From Acidobacteriota bacterium (GTDB taxonomy: Bacteria > Acidobacteriota > Thermoanaerobaculia > Multivoradales > J023): 64,000 bases of DNA. Position 1 is the stretch's first letter. Each line of letters opens with the position of its first letter. The translations under genes were made by a program, and so were the position numbers. This document shows positions 1 to 9,293 of this stretch, piece by piece. The notes beneath the pieces were generated by a model, which worked only from the letters and a program-made list of their open reading frames with translations, had not been told where the DNA came from and ran no database searches. Location of the stretch: positions 1-64,000 of the forward strand of contig JAJCXO010000208.1 of the NCBI GenBank assembly GCA_029263395.1, written 5' to 3'.

Positions 1-267
1 GCTCTCCTTCATCCAGTTGGTCTGCGTCAGGGTCGTGCGGGGGATCGGTTTGCTGAACCTTTCTGCATAGAGACGTTGGATGAAACACGAGCAGTCCATC
101 TTCACGTTGCTACAGGCGCCGAACTGGTACCGGACTTTGGAGTGATCGCGATGGAATTCCGAGAGAATACGCTCTCGGTCGAGAGGCCGGGCGGCTGAAA
201 GGAACAGCGCAAAGAGGCACACGAGCGCCCGCCTGCATTTGCGACCACGGCTTTGAAAGCAACGCAT
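1..267 (-). CDS. NlpC/P60-type cysteine peptidase, N-terminal part (partial)
   Basis: The reading frame is open from an ATG at 267 to the window edge (89 codons), so the C-terminus lies outside. A short basic leader and hydrophobic stretch suggest export. Residues after the leader resemble the start of an NlpC/P60 domain: a Tyr/Phe-Gly segment, then MDCSCFIQ with the expected catalytic Cys after Asp, then a PIPRTT stretch that follows the catalytic helix in this family. NlpC/P60 enzymes cleave peptide bonds in peptidoglycan stems or related amides. It is a paralogue of the next gene on the same strand (508-1482), which has lost this Cys. The His of the dyad cannot be checked here. A GTG a few codons upstream is a possible alternative start. 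Confidence 0.6.
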   Translation of the reverse strand, partial: MRCFQSRGRKCRRALVCLFALFLSAARPLDRERILSEFHRDHSKVRYQFGACSNVKMDCSCFIQRLYAERFSKPIPRTTLTQTNWMKES

Positions 268-507
268 GTGCGTTTCCAGCACGCTACTGAGACTCCCGAT
301 ATTGGTGAAGACGGTCACTGAGCAGTGACGCTGATACCCTCTAATAAAGACACGGCTCCAAGCATTTTGTGGCTTCGACTAGCTAAGCCACCGTGGTGTT
401 CGGACCTTCTATTCGACTACTCTGGGGTCGAAGAGGCTCATGGCAGGTCGTGCCGGCGAACGCACAGGGTTGGTAGCGTTCCCTAGCAAGGCGGCCGATA
501 CATAGAC

Positions 508-1482
508 TCAATCACCCAGGATGATTTCGTTGTAGATGATTAGCCATTGCTTGCCGAATCGGCCGAGCACAAAGGCCTCGTTGATCCCCTCTTCAACCAG
601 AGTATGATTCGCGTAGCTCAGGCTCGAGCTGACTTCGATGTTGCTAATCGCAAGATCTTTGAACAGCTCCAATGATTTGATAGTGAACCGGACTTGCGCG
701 CCCTCGAGATCTTGCAGTTGACGCCTTCTCTGTTGAATAATCTCTGGAAGGGTTGATTTCCGGCCACGGTGCCATCGAGTGGCTTTCTTGCTCCAGAGGT
801 GTTGGTATTGGTCGAGATCTTGCCTCTCCAAGGACCGATAGAACGAGGTGAGAACGCGACGGGCTGCCTTCCTATCTGGCGAGTCGTCGGGCGCTGGAGT
901 GTTGGGTACTTGCCTGAAGGCGTGTTTCAGCTGAGGCGTTTTGCAGTTCAGCAGGCGGTAGACCCCTTCGAGTGGCGAGGACTTGAAATGCGACAGGAGA
1001 TTGGTGCGAAGCCGCGCCCCACCTGCAGGGAAGTGAAGCACCTGATCCTCTCCAGCATAAACGACACCTCGAGAGAGGGCTTCTGATCTGCTGATGTCGT
1101 GCCGGAAGTAAATGATGTCGCCGGGGCATAGCGTGTGATCATTCAGTTGGCTGAAACTTTCGAGGTCGTTGATCCTAAATTTCTTTATCCACTCTGCTTG
1201 GACTTTTGCCGTGCGAGGAATAGGAAAGGCGAATTCTTCTATGTAGAGTCGCTGGATAAGACATGGAGAGTCCATCCGCTGCTCATAACAAGCCCCAAGT
1301 TCGTAGACCGTATCGGAATGGGCGTGGGAGAATCTTTCGATTGCTATTTTTCTGTCCGCATGGGCGGCGCTCGCTGAGATCCACCACAGGAAGGTAAGTG
1401 TCAAGACTCGGCCGGCAAGCCCGTTGTTTCTTCTTCTTGGCGCAGCCTCCGTTATATGGATTGATCTCCAAGGCATATTCAC
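508..1482 (-). CDS. Exported NlpC/P60-like protein with degenerate active site plus SnoaL/NTF2-like C-terminal domain
   Basis: The 324-residue product has a basic N-terminus and hydrophobic stretch ending near ASAAHA, consistent with a signal peptide. Residues about 45-170 align by eye with the truncated NlpC/P60 protein at 1-267 (FSHAHSD, YELGACYEQ, LIQRLYIEEF, IPRTAKVQ). However, the DCS of the active protein is DSP here, so the catalytic Cys position is Ser, and the usual His before the GxY segment is replaced (SRGVVYAG). An inactive, binding-only domain is likely. The last 125 residues (LTSFYRSLERQDLDQYQHLWS onward) look like a SnoaL/NTF2-like fold. Its start overlaps the stop of the upstream caspase-like gene by four bases (ATGA), implying translational coupling. 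Confidence 0.65.
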   Translation of the reverse strand: MNMPWRSIHITEAAPRRRNNGLAGRVLTLTFLWWISASAAHADRKIAIERFSHAHSDTVYELGACYEQRMDSPCLIQRLYIEEFAFPIPRTAKVQAEWIKKFRINDLESFSQLNDHTLCPGDIIYFRHDISRSEALSRGVVYAGEDQVLHFPAGGARLRTNLLSHFKSSPLEGVYRLLNCKTPQLKHAFRQVPNTPAPDDSPDRKAARRVLTSFYRSLERQDLDQYQHLWSKKATRWHRGRKSTLPEIIQQRRRQLQDLEGAQVRFTIKSLELFKDLAISNIEVSSSLSYANHTLVEEGINEAFVLGRFGKQWLIIYNEIILGD

Positions 1483-3503
1483 GAGACGGGGCGGTCCACG
1501 AGCAGGCTTCGGGCAGCGTTCATGATCTTTTGATGGGCTTCCGGCTGAAGTGTGTCATTCTCGCCTCCGGGTGCGAAGAGTCTAGATCGAAACAGGAATG
1601 TCAATGATTGCATGCGAATTTTTCTTTCGGTAGCCCATATTGCTATGGGAATGACTTGGGTTGCAAGGTCGGTCTCGATGAGTAAGCCAGTAACTAAGAT
1701 ATCTAGCCCGCTCGGGGTCATTATCTTTGTCACAATCCCTAGTGATTTCTCGTCATTGGTCAAGTTGGGATCAAAGAGTATGTCAATCAAATTGCTCGTT
1801 CGAGTTGGAGCACTTTGTTCGACAACGGTACTGCGGCCCCGGGGTTGGAGGTTGCGTACGCCGTCGATAAGAGCAAGCTCGATTGACTCCTGTTTGATAG
1901 GGTCGAGCTGCCTCTTTGTTTGCAGATCTATGAAGGGCAAGAAGCTTAGGCGAAGTGGACGGATCCCGAGAACGGTCTTGGCGGCGTCTTGAATGCGATT
2001 TCCGGCCGTCTGAGTCAGATCGAGGTCTTGATTCGAACGGTCGAACAGCTCTTTGTAGTTGGAGAAATTCAAGTGTTTTGTCTTTATCCTACTTTCTATC
2101 CTGGAAATAACCATCGGGCTGACTTGAATGGTGTCGTCGACCTTCACAAACATTCCGGTGATCATTACGTCGACCGGGCCGAGTATTTCATCGACGGATG
2201 CTTCGTACTTGGCCGTGCTCGTGAGCTCGAGATCAAGCCAAATGTCGGCAAGGCGGCGAGCCGCTTTCTCAGAAGTTGATCGATGACTGTTGTATCCACC
2301 ATCGAAGATGAGTTGGTTATTTGTGTGAGCTACTACTCCGATCGCCCTCCGTGTGGCCTCCGTGAGTAACCTTCCTTCTTCAGAAAGCATTGGAGCGTTT
2401 GACTGGACGTCGATGAAGGGTAGATCGCTGATACGGACGGCTGGACGATCTGGCAGCGCCAGACGGTTGTTTTCCTGGAGGCCTTCCCGCTCGCAGCTTC
2501 CAAGAGGCATTGCTGCGATACTTCCACCCAGCGAATAGGCAATACCTGGAGGGCCGGAGAGCCGAGGCTGCCTTGCTATCCATTCTGTGGTTCTCGCAGA
2601 GACGAAACTTGCGAGAGTTCTAGGTGTTATGAAGCCTCGATGGTCAGCCTGGGCTTGGCAGCGTAGACCGTCGAGAATGGCGGCGGTGAAAACACCATTT
2701 CGACGTGCTGGATCGCCATATGCGTATCCTCCCACACGAGAGGCTGAGAGGATTGCCGTTCCTTCCGACTCCTTGATGGATTCCAGGAAGGGTTCGGATA
2801 TAGCAGAACGGGGATCAGGGGTGTCGGTTGGTTGTCCACGTTTGGAATGGGGATCGGCGATGAGATCCTCTCGGCACGCGTCCAAGAGAATCAGGCGACG
2901 ACGGAGTGGTGAGCTCCGGAGTGCAGTCATGAATGAAGTTAGGTTGAGACTTGTATCGTTGACAAACGAAAGCAGAGAATCCTCAGCCATCAAGTAGTGG
3001 TTGTTTTGCTGATTGAATCCGTGAGTCGCGAAGCTGACAACGAGAAATCCGTCTTCGGTAGCCTGCAAGACCTCGCGGGCCAAGACCTTGAAGATCCGCG
3101 AGCGGCTTGCGTCGGAGACCGTTGCGTCGCTGTTCTCCAACTCTTCGAGTCTTCGGCGCGAAGCTACTTTTTCGGGTTCGCCTGAGAGGAGCAGAGTCAC
3201 TTTTTGTGGAGCGATGAGGTTCAACTCTACCGAGAACAGGTATGCGAGATCGATCGCGTCATCGACTGCATACCTGACTGGGACCAGCTTTGTATCGACG
3301 ACAAATGTCTCGATGCCAATAAAGATACCTACAGATTGCTGCCAGGAGAAGGGCTTCTCTCCGAGAAGCGCAGCTGGCAAGGGCTGGGTACTACGCGGTA
3401 AGGAATTGCCAGGAGAAGTCCTTTCTCCATGGAGGCAGCCAGATAGCAATCCGGCCAGGATAACTAAGAATGTTCCACGGCTAAACAAGAGTTGCTTCAT
3501 CAT
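1479..3503 (-). CDS. Caspase-like (C14) lipoprotein with duplicated C-terminal domain
   Basis: The 674-residue product begins with a lipoprotein signal (lipobox LSGC, Cys23). Residues about 55-330 form a caspase-like domain: an IFIGIETF start, a catalytic-type His161 in SFATHGF, and Cys210 in LLDACRED. After a linker there are two similar copies of a domain of about 150 residues, each opening with LPFID (roughly 350-505 and 510-665). These recall the N-terminal strand of CsgG/FlgO-type proteins. The His-Cys dyad appears intact, so it may be an active lipid-anchored protease. It is transcribed with the NlpC/P60-like gene (four-base overlap). The start has two adjacent Met codons and a weak ribosome site. 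The substrate is unknown. Confidence 0.75.
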   Translation of the reverse strand: MMKQLLFSRGTFLVILAGLLSGCLHGERTSPGNSLPRSTQPLPAALLGEKPFSWQQSVGIFIGIETFVVDTKLVPVRYAVDDAIDLAYLFSVELNLIAPQKVTLLLSGEPEKVASRRRLEELENSDATVSDASRSRIFKVLAREVLQATEDGFLVVSFATHGFNQQNNHYLMAEDSLLSFVNDTSLNLTSFMTALRSSPLRRRLILLDACREDLIADPHSKRGQPTDTPDPRSAISEPFLESIKESEGTAILSASRVGGYAYGDPARRNGVFTAAILDGLRCQAQADHRGFITPRTLASFVSARTTEWIARQPRLSGPPGIAYSLGGSIAAMPLGSCEREGLQENNRLALPDRPAVRISDLPFIDVQSNAPMLSEEGRLLTEATRRAIGVVAHTNNQLIFDGGYNSHRSTSEKAARRLADIWLDLELTSTAKYEASVDEILGPVDVMITGMFVKVDDTIQVSPMVISRIESRIKTKHLNFSNYKELFDRSNQDLDLTQTAGNRIQDAAKTVLGIRPLRLSFLPFIDLQTKRQLDPIKQESIELALIDGVRNLQPRGRSTVVEQSAPTRTSNLIDILFDPNLTNDEKSLGIVTKIMTPSGLDILVTGLLIETDLATQVIPIAIWATERKIRMQSLTFLFRSRLFAPGGENDTLQPEAHQKIMNAARSLLVDRPVS

Positions 3504-3742
3504 GCCGGCGACGCCGTCTCGAAACCCAAGGTGATTTTGGATGTACTCGATTCACAGTCAAAGACACAGCCATACAAACCTTGTGGTGCCTCTCAGACGA
3601 ATTGGCTATTGTGGTGGACTAGACTTTGGGAAGGGGTGAGCTCAAGAGGGAGTATTTGGCGTTGCTTTGACCTGGCTGGCTTTGGTCGGCAATCCCATAC
3701 CAGGGGCTATATAGAGTGTTCGAGGGCTCGATACATCGACTT

Positions 3743-6079
3743 CTACCTGGAGACGGATCTGAAGTGAAGGCGAGAGATTGACCAAACCTCCGGGATGAAG
3801 ACCGACTTGGCTCCACGGGTTTCTGCCCCAGTTTGAAGTATCAGCTTCTCCAGAGGAGTCGGCTTGTTCGGGCTGCGGACTCCAGAGCAGCTGAAGACCC
3901 AGGGATTGGGAACGGGATCCACTGTCGTCAGAAGGAAGTAAGTGTCAATGCCCAGTGGGGCTGTGACCTCGAAGAGCGGATTCGAGCCGAGAGGTATTTC
4001 AGCCGGGTAGGGCGCAGATTGTTCTATCGGGAAATGGTTCTCTACATTCCCTTGGCCAAAGATCGGGTAAAGCAAGGTGCAGCGACCATGACTGTCGATC
4101 GTAAACGCGTAGATGTAGCGCGACCGGATGACCTTGTGCGACGGGTCAGTGAGGCGCAGGGACAGGCCATGGCGTCCGCCCTCGACAAGCGGACCGTCAG
4201 TTCTAGGGACTTCGTCCACCAGGAGCTCCAGTTGATATGGGAACGGAGAATCGGGCGGCGATTCCAGGCGGAGCCACGAGTCGACACGGGCTAGTCCAGA
4301 AACGTCGTGTTCCAGCCGGTCAACCGCTTGGCCGAGGCTTTGTTGATCGGTAGGGTCAATATCGATCCAGCGGCTTCGCACCGGTAAATGCGAGCGTCCG
4401 CGATCTTCTCGAGTGGCCCCTCGCAGGCGCCATGCGACCTGAAGGGTGTCCTTGTGCCATCTCGTGGTCAGCACATAGCGGGCGTGTTCTAGATCGACAG
4501 GTTCCATCCGATCGCGGCGTGTGCCAGGACCTATCTCCAAGTGTTCAATGAGCTCGGTCGAGGCAGGAATCTCGACGAAGAGGCGGATTGGATTCGGCAT
4601 TTTCAAGAGCTCACGGACTACCTCGGTAGGTTGTGGCGCCTCGCCCAGGAATCGGTTGGTGTGGTCCGGGCCGAAAAGATGCCAGCCATCATCTCGCCAG
4701 CTGATGAAATGAGTTGGAGACGGGCCCTCGGTCGGATCCGAAGACAGCGCAAGGCCGGTCGCTGCGGCTGCGCGAACTAGCGAAACCGCCCATGAGTGAC
4801 TTCTTCTGCCACCAGGAGGAATCGCTATAGGCAGCTTGGGGCCTGGTGGCACGGTCCAACCGTCGAGCTCGAAGAACTGGCCTACGGTCACGACTCTTTC
4901 TGCCGGCTGACCGGCTGGCTCGACGACTGTGGCCAGGGAACGTGTCAGCCGGTCGCTCTTGGTGACTCGCAGCCGAGCCAAAGGCGCTCTATTGGAAGTC
5001 TGCGCCGCTACGAGTTCGCTACCTTTGGAGAGGCCATCGACCCAGCCTGCCTGGAGGATTACGTTGCCTTCGCTGTCGATCCCTTCCACAGCTACCCTCA
5101 ATCGGTTGGTCTTGGGGTGAACGGTGTCTCCGAAGAGTGAGCGTTGCCGCGCTATCCGAGTACCGGCCAACACGGGTTCTTGGAACGGTTGCAGGGTCGT
5201 TAGCCAGGCTCGGGTACGGGCGAAGACATCTGCTGCTGACTCGTCATCACCGGCGGAGCGGAGCGCCTGGAGGAGCGCCAGGGAGAAGGCCCCGCGAGGC
5301 GTCTGACTTTCGTCCCAAGTTTCGTAGGCCAGTTGGAAGTCCTGAGCTGCCGAGAGCACTATGGCTCCCTGATCTTCAATGGGTGGACCAGGATCCTTGC
5401 TGTCCTTCAGATCACGAGGATCAAGCTTGGCAGCACGCGGGACGATCGCTGGGTCCCGTACACCCGAGCCGCTGAAGCAGCTATCGAGCACTACAGTCAA
5501 GTTGGCCTCTTGCTCGAGCACTTCGTTGAACGCTCGACGCAGTTCCTTGTCGCGGATGTCGTCTGCACCCATCCAGGAATCTGCCGGTACGAGGGTCTCG
5601 TCTCTCTTGTCGGGCTCATCGGAACCCGAGTTGACTCTTTGAGAACCGTGGCCTGCGTAGAAGAAAACCGCTTGGTCACCCGCACGTGACGGGGCGATCA
5701 AGACTTCTTCGATCGCTTCGAGGATGGCTCTCCGGGTTGCTTGTTGGTCCAGGAGCAGCTCGACTTGATCGAATCCGTAGGTTTCTTTCAGGACATCGGC
5801 AAAGTCTGTGGCGTCGTTGACGGCGCCGGCAAGGTTACGCAACTGCCGGTCAGGCCTCGATTGGGACATTCGGGCCGTGGTCCGATCTGTCGCTGCATAG
5901 TCGTTGATGCCGATGACGACTGCCCGCTTCACAATTTGACGTTTTGCGCGTTTCTGTACGGGGTGCTCGGCCATTGCAACGGAACCAGCCAGCGCTTGGG
6001 TACAACCCGACACGATCAAAGCGCTCGAGAAGACAACGAAGAGAGCTGTGCGCCTGCCGGCGCCGAGAGAGAAGTTCAT
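3743..6079 (-). CDS. Caspase-like (C14) lipoprotein with DUF4384-like C-terminus
   Basis: The 778-residue product carries a lipobox VSGC after a hydrophobic leader. The caspase-like domain (about 48-300) shows RAVVIGINDY, His144 in FFYAGHGSQ and Cys201 in VLDSCFSGSG, all expected for C14/metacaspase-like peptidases that cleave after basic residues. A middle region of unclear fold is followed by a C-terminal segment (RYIYAFTIDSHGRCTLLYP) typical of DUF4384, often found with exported bacterial caspases. A GAGG ribosome site lies about 7 bases before the ATG at 6079. It is divergent from the CHAT gene at 6303 and upstream of another caspase lipoprotein on the same strand, with a 239-base gap. 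Membrane-anchored protease activity is inferred. Confidence 0.8.
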   Translation of the reverse strand: MNFSLGAGRRTALFVVFSSALIVSGCTQALAGSVAMAEHPVQKRAKRQIVKRAVVIGINDYAATDRTTARMSQSRPDRQLRNLAGAVNDATDFADVLKETYGFDQVELLLDQQATRRAILEAIEEVLIAPSRAGDQAVFFYAGHGSQRVNSGSDEPDKRDETLVPADSWMGADDIRDKELRRAFNEVLEQEANLTVVLDSCFSGSGVRDPAIVPRAAKLDPRDLKDSKDPGPPIEDQGAIVLSAAQDFQLAYETWDESQTPRGAFSLALLQALRSAGDDESAADVFARTRAWLTTLQPFQEPVLAGTRIARQRSLFGDTVHPKTNRLRVAVEGIDSEGNVILQAGWVDGLSKGSELVAAQTSNRAPLARLRVTKSDRLTRSLATVVEPAGQPAERVVTVGQFFELDGWTVPPGPKLPIAIPPGGRRSHSWAVSLVRAAAATGLALSSDPTEGPSPTHFISWRDDGWHLFGPDHTNRFLGEAPQPTEVVRELLKMPNPIRLFVEIPASTELIEHLEIGPGTRRDRMEPVDLEHARYVLTTRWHKDTLQVAWRLRGATREDRGRSHLPVRSRWIDIDPTDQQSLGQAVDRLEHDVSGLARVDSWLRLESPPDSPFPYQLELLVDEVPRTDGPLVEGGRHGLSLRLTDPSHKVIRSRYIYAFTIDSHGRCTLLYPIFGQGNVENHFPIEQSAPYPAEIPLGSNPLFEVTAPLGIDTYFLLTTVDPVPNPWVFSCSGVRSPNKPTPLEKLILQTGAETRGAKSVFIPEVWSISRLHFRSVSR

Positions 6080-6302
6080 GGTGAAGACCTCAATATGCCC
6101 AATGGATTAGCCAGAGTCCCGACCTGGAACAGCCCAGTCGGCAAGAGACTCGTAGTGTTAAGACACTAGAAGGCGTGAATTGAGGGGCCTTCAGGACCCA
6201 CAAGACGAGCCTGTGGGTGTCTGAAGAGAGTGGAAGCCATCGTAGAGATTTCAATCCTGACGCAATGATTGATCTGCACTTTGACATGGCGGGAGAAACT
6301 CC
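6080..6302. promoter_or_regulatory. Divergent promoter region between caspase and CHAT genes
   Basis: This 223-base gap separates two divergently transcribed genes and must hold at least one promoter for each. A short palindrome (gtgttaagacac, near 6157-6170) is a possible operator. A GGGAGA ribosome site precedes the ATG at 6303. No convincing paired -35/-10 boxes can be assigned by eye. Confidence 0.3.
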
Positions 6303-9188
6303 ATGAAACGAATCTTAGCTATGGCGGCACTTGTGGGTTTGCTAGCCACAGAAGCCCATAGCCAGCACTCGGCTCTTGCAACCTGTCCATTGGATCCAGG
6401 TCTCAGAGAAGTCAACGAAGCGTGCAAAGAGGGAAGCCCAGCTCTGAAACCCACGACGTGTTCTGCCCTTCGCGCCCTTGAGCACCTGGCGCGAGATGAA
6501 GCAGAAGCTGCCGGGTCTATTCTCACGAGCGAGCTCGCGGTACCAGCTTCTTCGGTTGAAAAGATGATGTCTTGGCTCAACTTCCTAGGGATGAGCGTGA
6601 TCGACCTCGACGATAGCCCGGCTAAGTGTACTCAAGCCCAAGGATTAAGATTGATTGGGCTTGCCGCTTCGGGATTCTTAGAAGACATACAGCATCCGGA
6701 AACCTTATTGCTCTTGGGACGGGTCGTGCAATGGTCCGAGGTACTTATGGGAAAGCTCGAGGAACGCTTGAGTCCAGAGGCTCGCCCAGCGCTTCGCGTC
6801 TTCACGCGAGCCGTCAGCGAGTTAGTGGCGAGGGCTCAGCTCGGCGACTTGATCCAACAAGGGTTGACGTCTAATCCGATGGTCGAGATGATTGCGGGGC
6901 GTTTTATCCCGAGCGATCCCACGGTCAAAGAGCTCGCGACTCAAGAGGCGAGACTTCAAGTCGATCTAGCCATTGAGCTGGCGCAGGCGGGTAGCTTGCC
7001 GGAAGCGAGGGGAGCGGTCTCGAGGGCTGTGACTCTCGCCGAATCAGACCAAGAAAAAGCCCTACTATTGCTACGAGCTGGAGTGCGGCTCGCAGCGATC
7101 GGGCACCTCGAAGAAGGGCTCTACTTCTTACAACAGGTCGAGAACGCCACCAGCAGTTCGCCTAGCACAGAGGAAATCCGGGCCATCCGATCCGTGGCGA
7201 AGTGGTTCGTCGCCCTGAGCCATGATGAGCTTAACCTGGAGCGCCCCGTAGGCAGCGAGGAGGTCAGGCTTCTCGAGGGCGAGCTCGGGGACATCATCGA
7301 CGCGTTTGGCCGGGGCATCCTCGCACGGGACGAATCTACTTCTGCTGCAATATCGGATATCGCTCGAATTTTGGCTTCGGAAGAAGTTAGCGCCGAAGAG
7401 CTAGAGCCCTTGATGAGTGTCATCGAGCAGGTTCTTCCAGGACTGGATACGGGGGCGGGAACCGCTAGGTATGCGACCTCGAACTGGAATATCCGGACGG
7501 CAGCTTCTCAGGGTTTGAAATCGTATCCCGACTTCATGTTGAAGATCACCGAGCTCATGGTCCTCGGACGTTATGAGGACGCAGCTGCTGAAGCCAAAGA
7601 GTTCATCACTCACTATCCCAAATACAACAACATTTACATGTTGACGCTGGTGGCGGTCAAGCAGTGGCTGGCTGGCGATCGTGCTGCCGCTATAGCCAAC
7701 AATCGCGAAGCCGTTGTCGCGCTCGAGAAGTTGGTGGAGGCCTTCCGTGTCGACGAATTGCAAACCGCTTTCGTCGACGACAAGGTTGTCCTGGCCTTCC
7801 GTCTCGCTTTGGAAATGTCTGCGCAAGAAGGGCGAGTTGACGAGGCTTTCGACTATGCTGAGCGGTTGCGAAGTTGGACATTGCGGCGCCTGTTGGGCGG
7901 CACGAGGACGATAGGAGATCCGGTCGAAGGAAGTCGTGGAGCCGAAGACCACAAGCTCTTGCCCGAGATTCGGGAGCTCGAGGGAATCGTGCTTCAGTCT
8001 GGTCAAGCTCACGAGGCACGAAGGAAGTTGTCACGCAAACGCGCCGAGTTTGCGACCCGGCGCCTCGAGAAGAAGCTCGACGCCGCAGGATCGAGTGCTC
8101 TTGCGCAGGTTGAGACCATCACTTTAGAAGAACTACAGAAGAGCGAAGTGCTGGATCCCGAGACGACGCTCCTCGCTTATGCTGCGGGGCTCGACGGCTT
8201 GTGGGCTTGGGTCATCGATAGGGAATCCAAGGAGATGTTTTATCTTCCTATCTCAGAAGAGGAGCTCGATCGCCTCGCCTGCCTGGCAGCAGAGCAGAGA
8301 CGTCCCGGGACACGGGGCGTTAGCTCGCTGAGTTTATGTCAAGGTCTGCCCGGCCCAACTTCGACAGCACTATACACTCAACTCATAGAGCCCTTGGCGG
8401 ACTATATTCGCAAGAAAAACCTGATCATCGTGCCTACTGGTTTGCTAAACCACATCTCCTTTGCTGCACTCCAGAACCCGCGAACCCAACGATACTTGAT
8501 TCAAGACTTTGCACTGAGCCTGGCTCCCAGTGCCACAGCTTTAACGCAGTTGTTGGCATCCGCGCGGGTCGAACGCCAGGGCAACACGCTGATCCTCGGT
8601 GACCCGACTACGGAATGGAGACGTCTTGCCGGTGCGGAGCATGAGGCGAAGGAAGTAGCGAAGCTTTTCGGGATCGAGCCTCGAATCGGAGAACAGGCGA
8701 CCGAGCATGCCGTTCATGAACATGCTGGAAACTTGAACATACTCCATTTGGCAGCCCATGGTGAATATACGGCGGAGAACCCGATCTTCAGCGGCATCCT
8801 CCTAGGCGCTGACACCGTTCACGATGGGCGTCTCGAAATGCACGAGGTCTGGGATGAGCTGAATCTGAACGGCACTCGACTGGTAACCCTCTCAGGGTGT
8901 CAGACGGCGATCGGTGAAACGACTCGTGGTGACGAGGTAGTCGGCCTGACTCAGGCCTTTCTGGTCGCTGGGAGTCGCGCGGTGTTATCGACACTGTGGA
9001 AGGTGCATGACAAAGCTTCAGCAGCATTGATGGTGGCTTTTTATCGCCAACTTCGTGGCGGAAAGTCCGTTTCGGAAGCGCTGCAAGCCGCGCAACTGGA
9101 GCTACTGAATGACCAGGTCTATTTCGAGCCGTACTATTGGGCTGGATATACCTTGACGGGAGACCCGCGGACTCGGTGGCTTGACTAG
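6303..9188 (+). CDS. Exported TPR-CHAT domain protease-like protein (CHAT 1)
   Basis: The 961-residue protein has a signal peptide (about residues 1-20). It then has a long alpha-helical region with tetratricopeptide-like pairs (for example VDLAIELAQAGSLPEARGAVSRAVTLAESD and DEAFDYAERLRSWTLRRLLGG). The CHAT domain fills the last 330 residues, with His819 in HLAAHGEY and Cys866 in LSGCQTAIG. CHAT proteases belong to the caspase/separase clan. The terminal YWAGYTLTGDP motif is typical of the family. It is a clear paralogue of the CHAT proteins at 12787-16488 and 25116-28196 (shared Cys-rich N-terminal segment, shared RAWTLRRLLG-like motif, same C-terminus). It leads a tandem pair with the next CHAT gene. 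Confidence 0.85.
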   Translation: MKRILAMAALVGLLATEAHSQHSALATCPLDPGLREVNEACKEGSPALKPTTCSALRALEHLARDEAEAAGSILTSELAVPASSVEKMMSWLNFLGMSVIDLDDSPAKCTQAQGLRLIGLAASGFLEDIQHPETLLLLGRVVQWSEVLMGKLEERLSPEARPALRVFTRAVSELVARAQLGDLIQQGLTSNPMVEMIAGRFIPSDPTVKELATQEARLQVDLAIELAQAGSLPEARGAVSRAVTLAESDQEKALLLLRAGVRLAAIGHLEEGLYFLQQVENATSSSPSTEEIRAIRSVAKWFVALSHDELNLERPVGSEEVRLLEGELGDIIDAFGRGILARDESTSAAISDIARILASEEVSAEELEPLMSVIEQVLPGLDTGAGTARYATSNWNIRTAASQGLKSYPDFMLKITELMVLGRYEDAAAEAKEFITHYPKYNNIYMLTLVAVKQWLAGDRAAAIANNREAVVALEKLVEAFRVDELQTAFVDDKVVLAFRLALEMSAQEGRVDEAFDYAERLRSWTLRRLLGGTRTIGDPVEGSRGAEDHKLLPEIRELEGIVLQSGQAHEARRKLSRKRAEFATRRLEKKLDAAGSSALAQVETITLEELQKSEVLDPETTLLAYAAGLDGLWAWVIDRESKEMFYLPISEEELDRLACLAAEQRRPGTRGVSSLSLCQGLPGPTSTALYTQLIEPLADYIRKKNLIIVPTGLLNHISFAALQNPRTQRYLIQDFALSLAPSATALTQLLASARVERQGNTLILGDPTTEWRRLAGAEHEAKEVAKLFGIEPRIGEQATEHAVHEHAGNLNILHLAAHGEYTAENPIFSGILLGADTVHDGRLEMHEVWDELNLNGTRLVTLSGCQTAIGETTRGDEVVGLTQAFLVAGSRAVLSTLWKVHDKASAALMVAFYRQLRGGKSVSEALQAAQLELLNDQVYFEPYYWAGYTLTGDPRTRWLD

Positions 9189-9293
9189 AGTCGGTTGACC
9201 CTGTTCGGGGGCGCGATGTTGCCAAGAACCTCTGGATCCAGCCATGGTTTTGGCCGAGCCGTCCGGAGGTCTTCTAATAAGGAGGGGGTGTCT

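Noticed and set aside
7401-8012. 203-codon antisense frame in CHAT 1
   Set aside because: The CHAT 1 frame has signal peptide, helical repeats and catalytic motifs; the antisense frame has none and lacks a ribosome site.
9195-9293. N-terminal extension of CHAT 2
   Set aside because: The strong ribosome site and signal peptide at 9294 decide the start.
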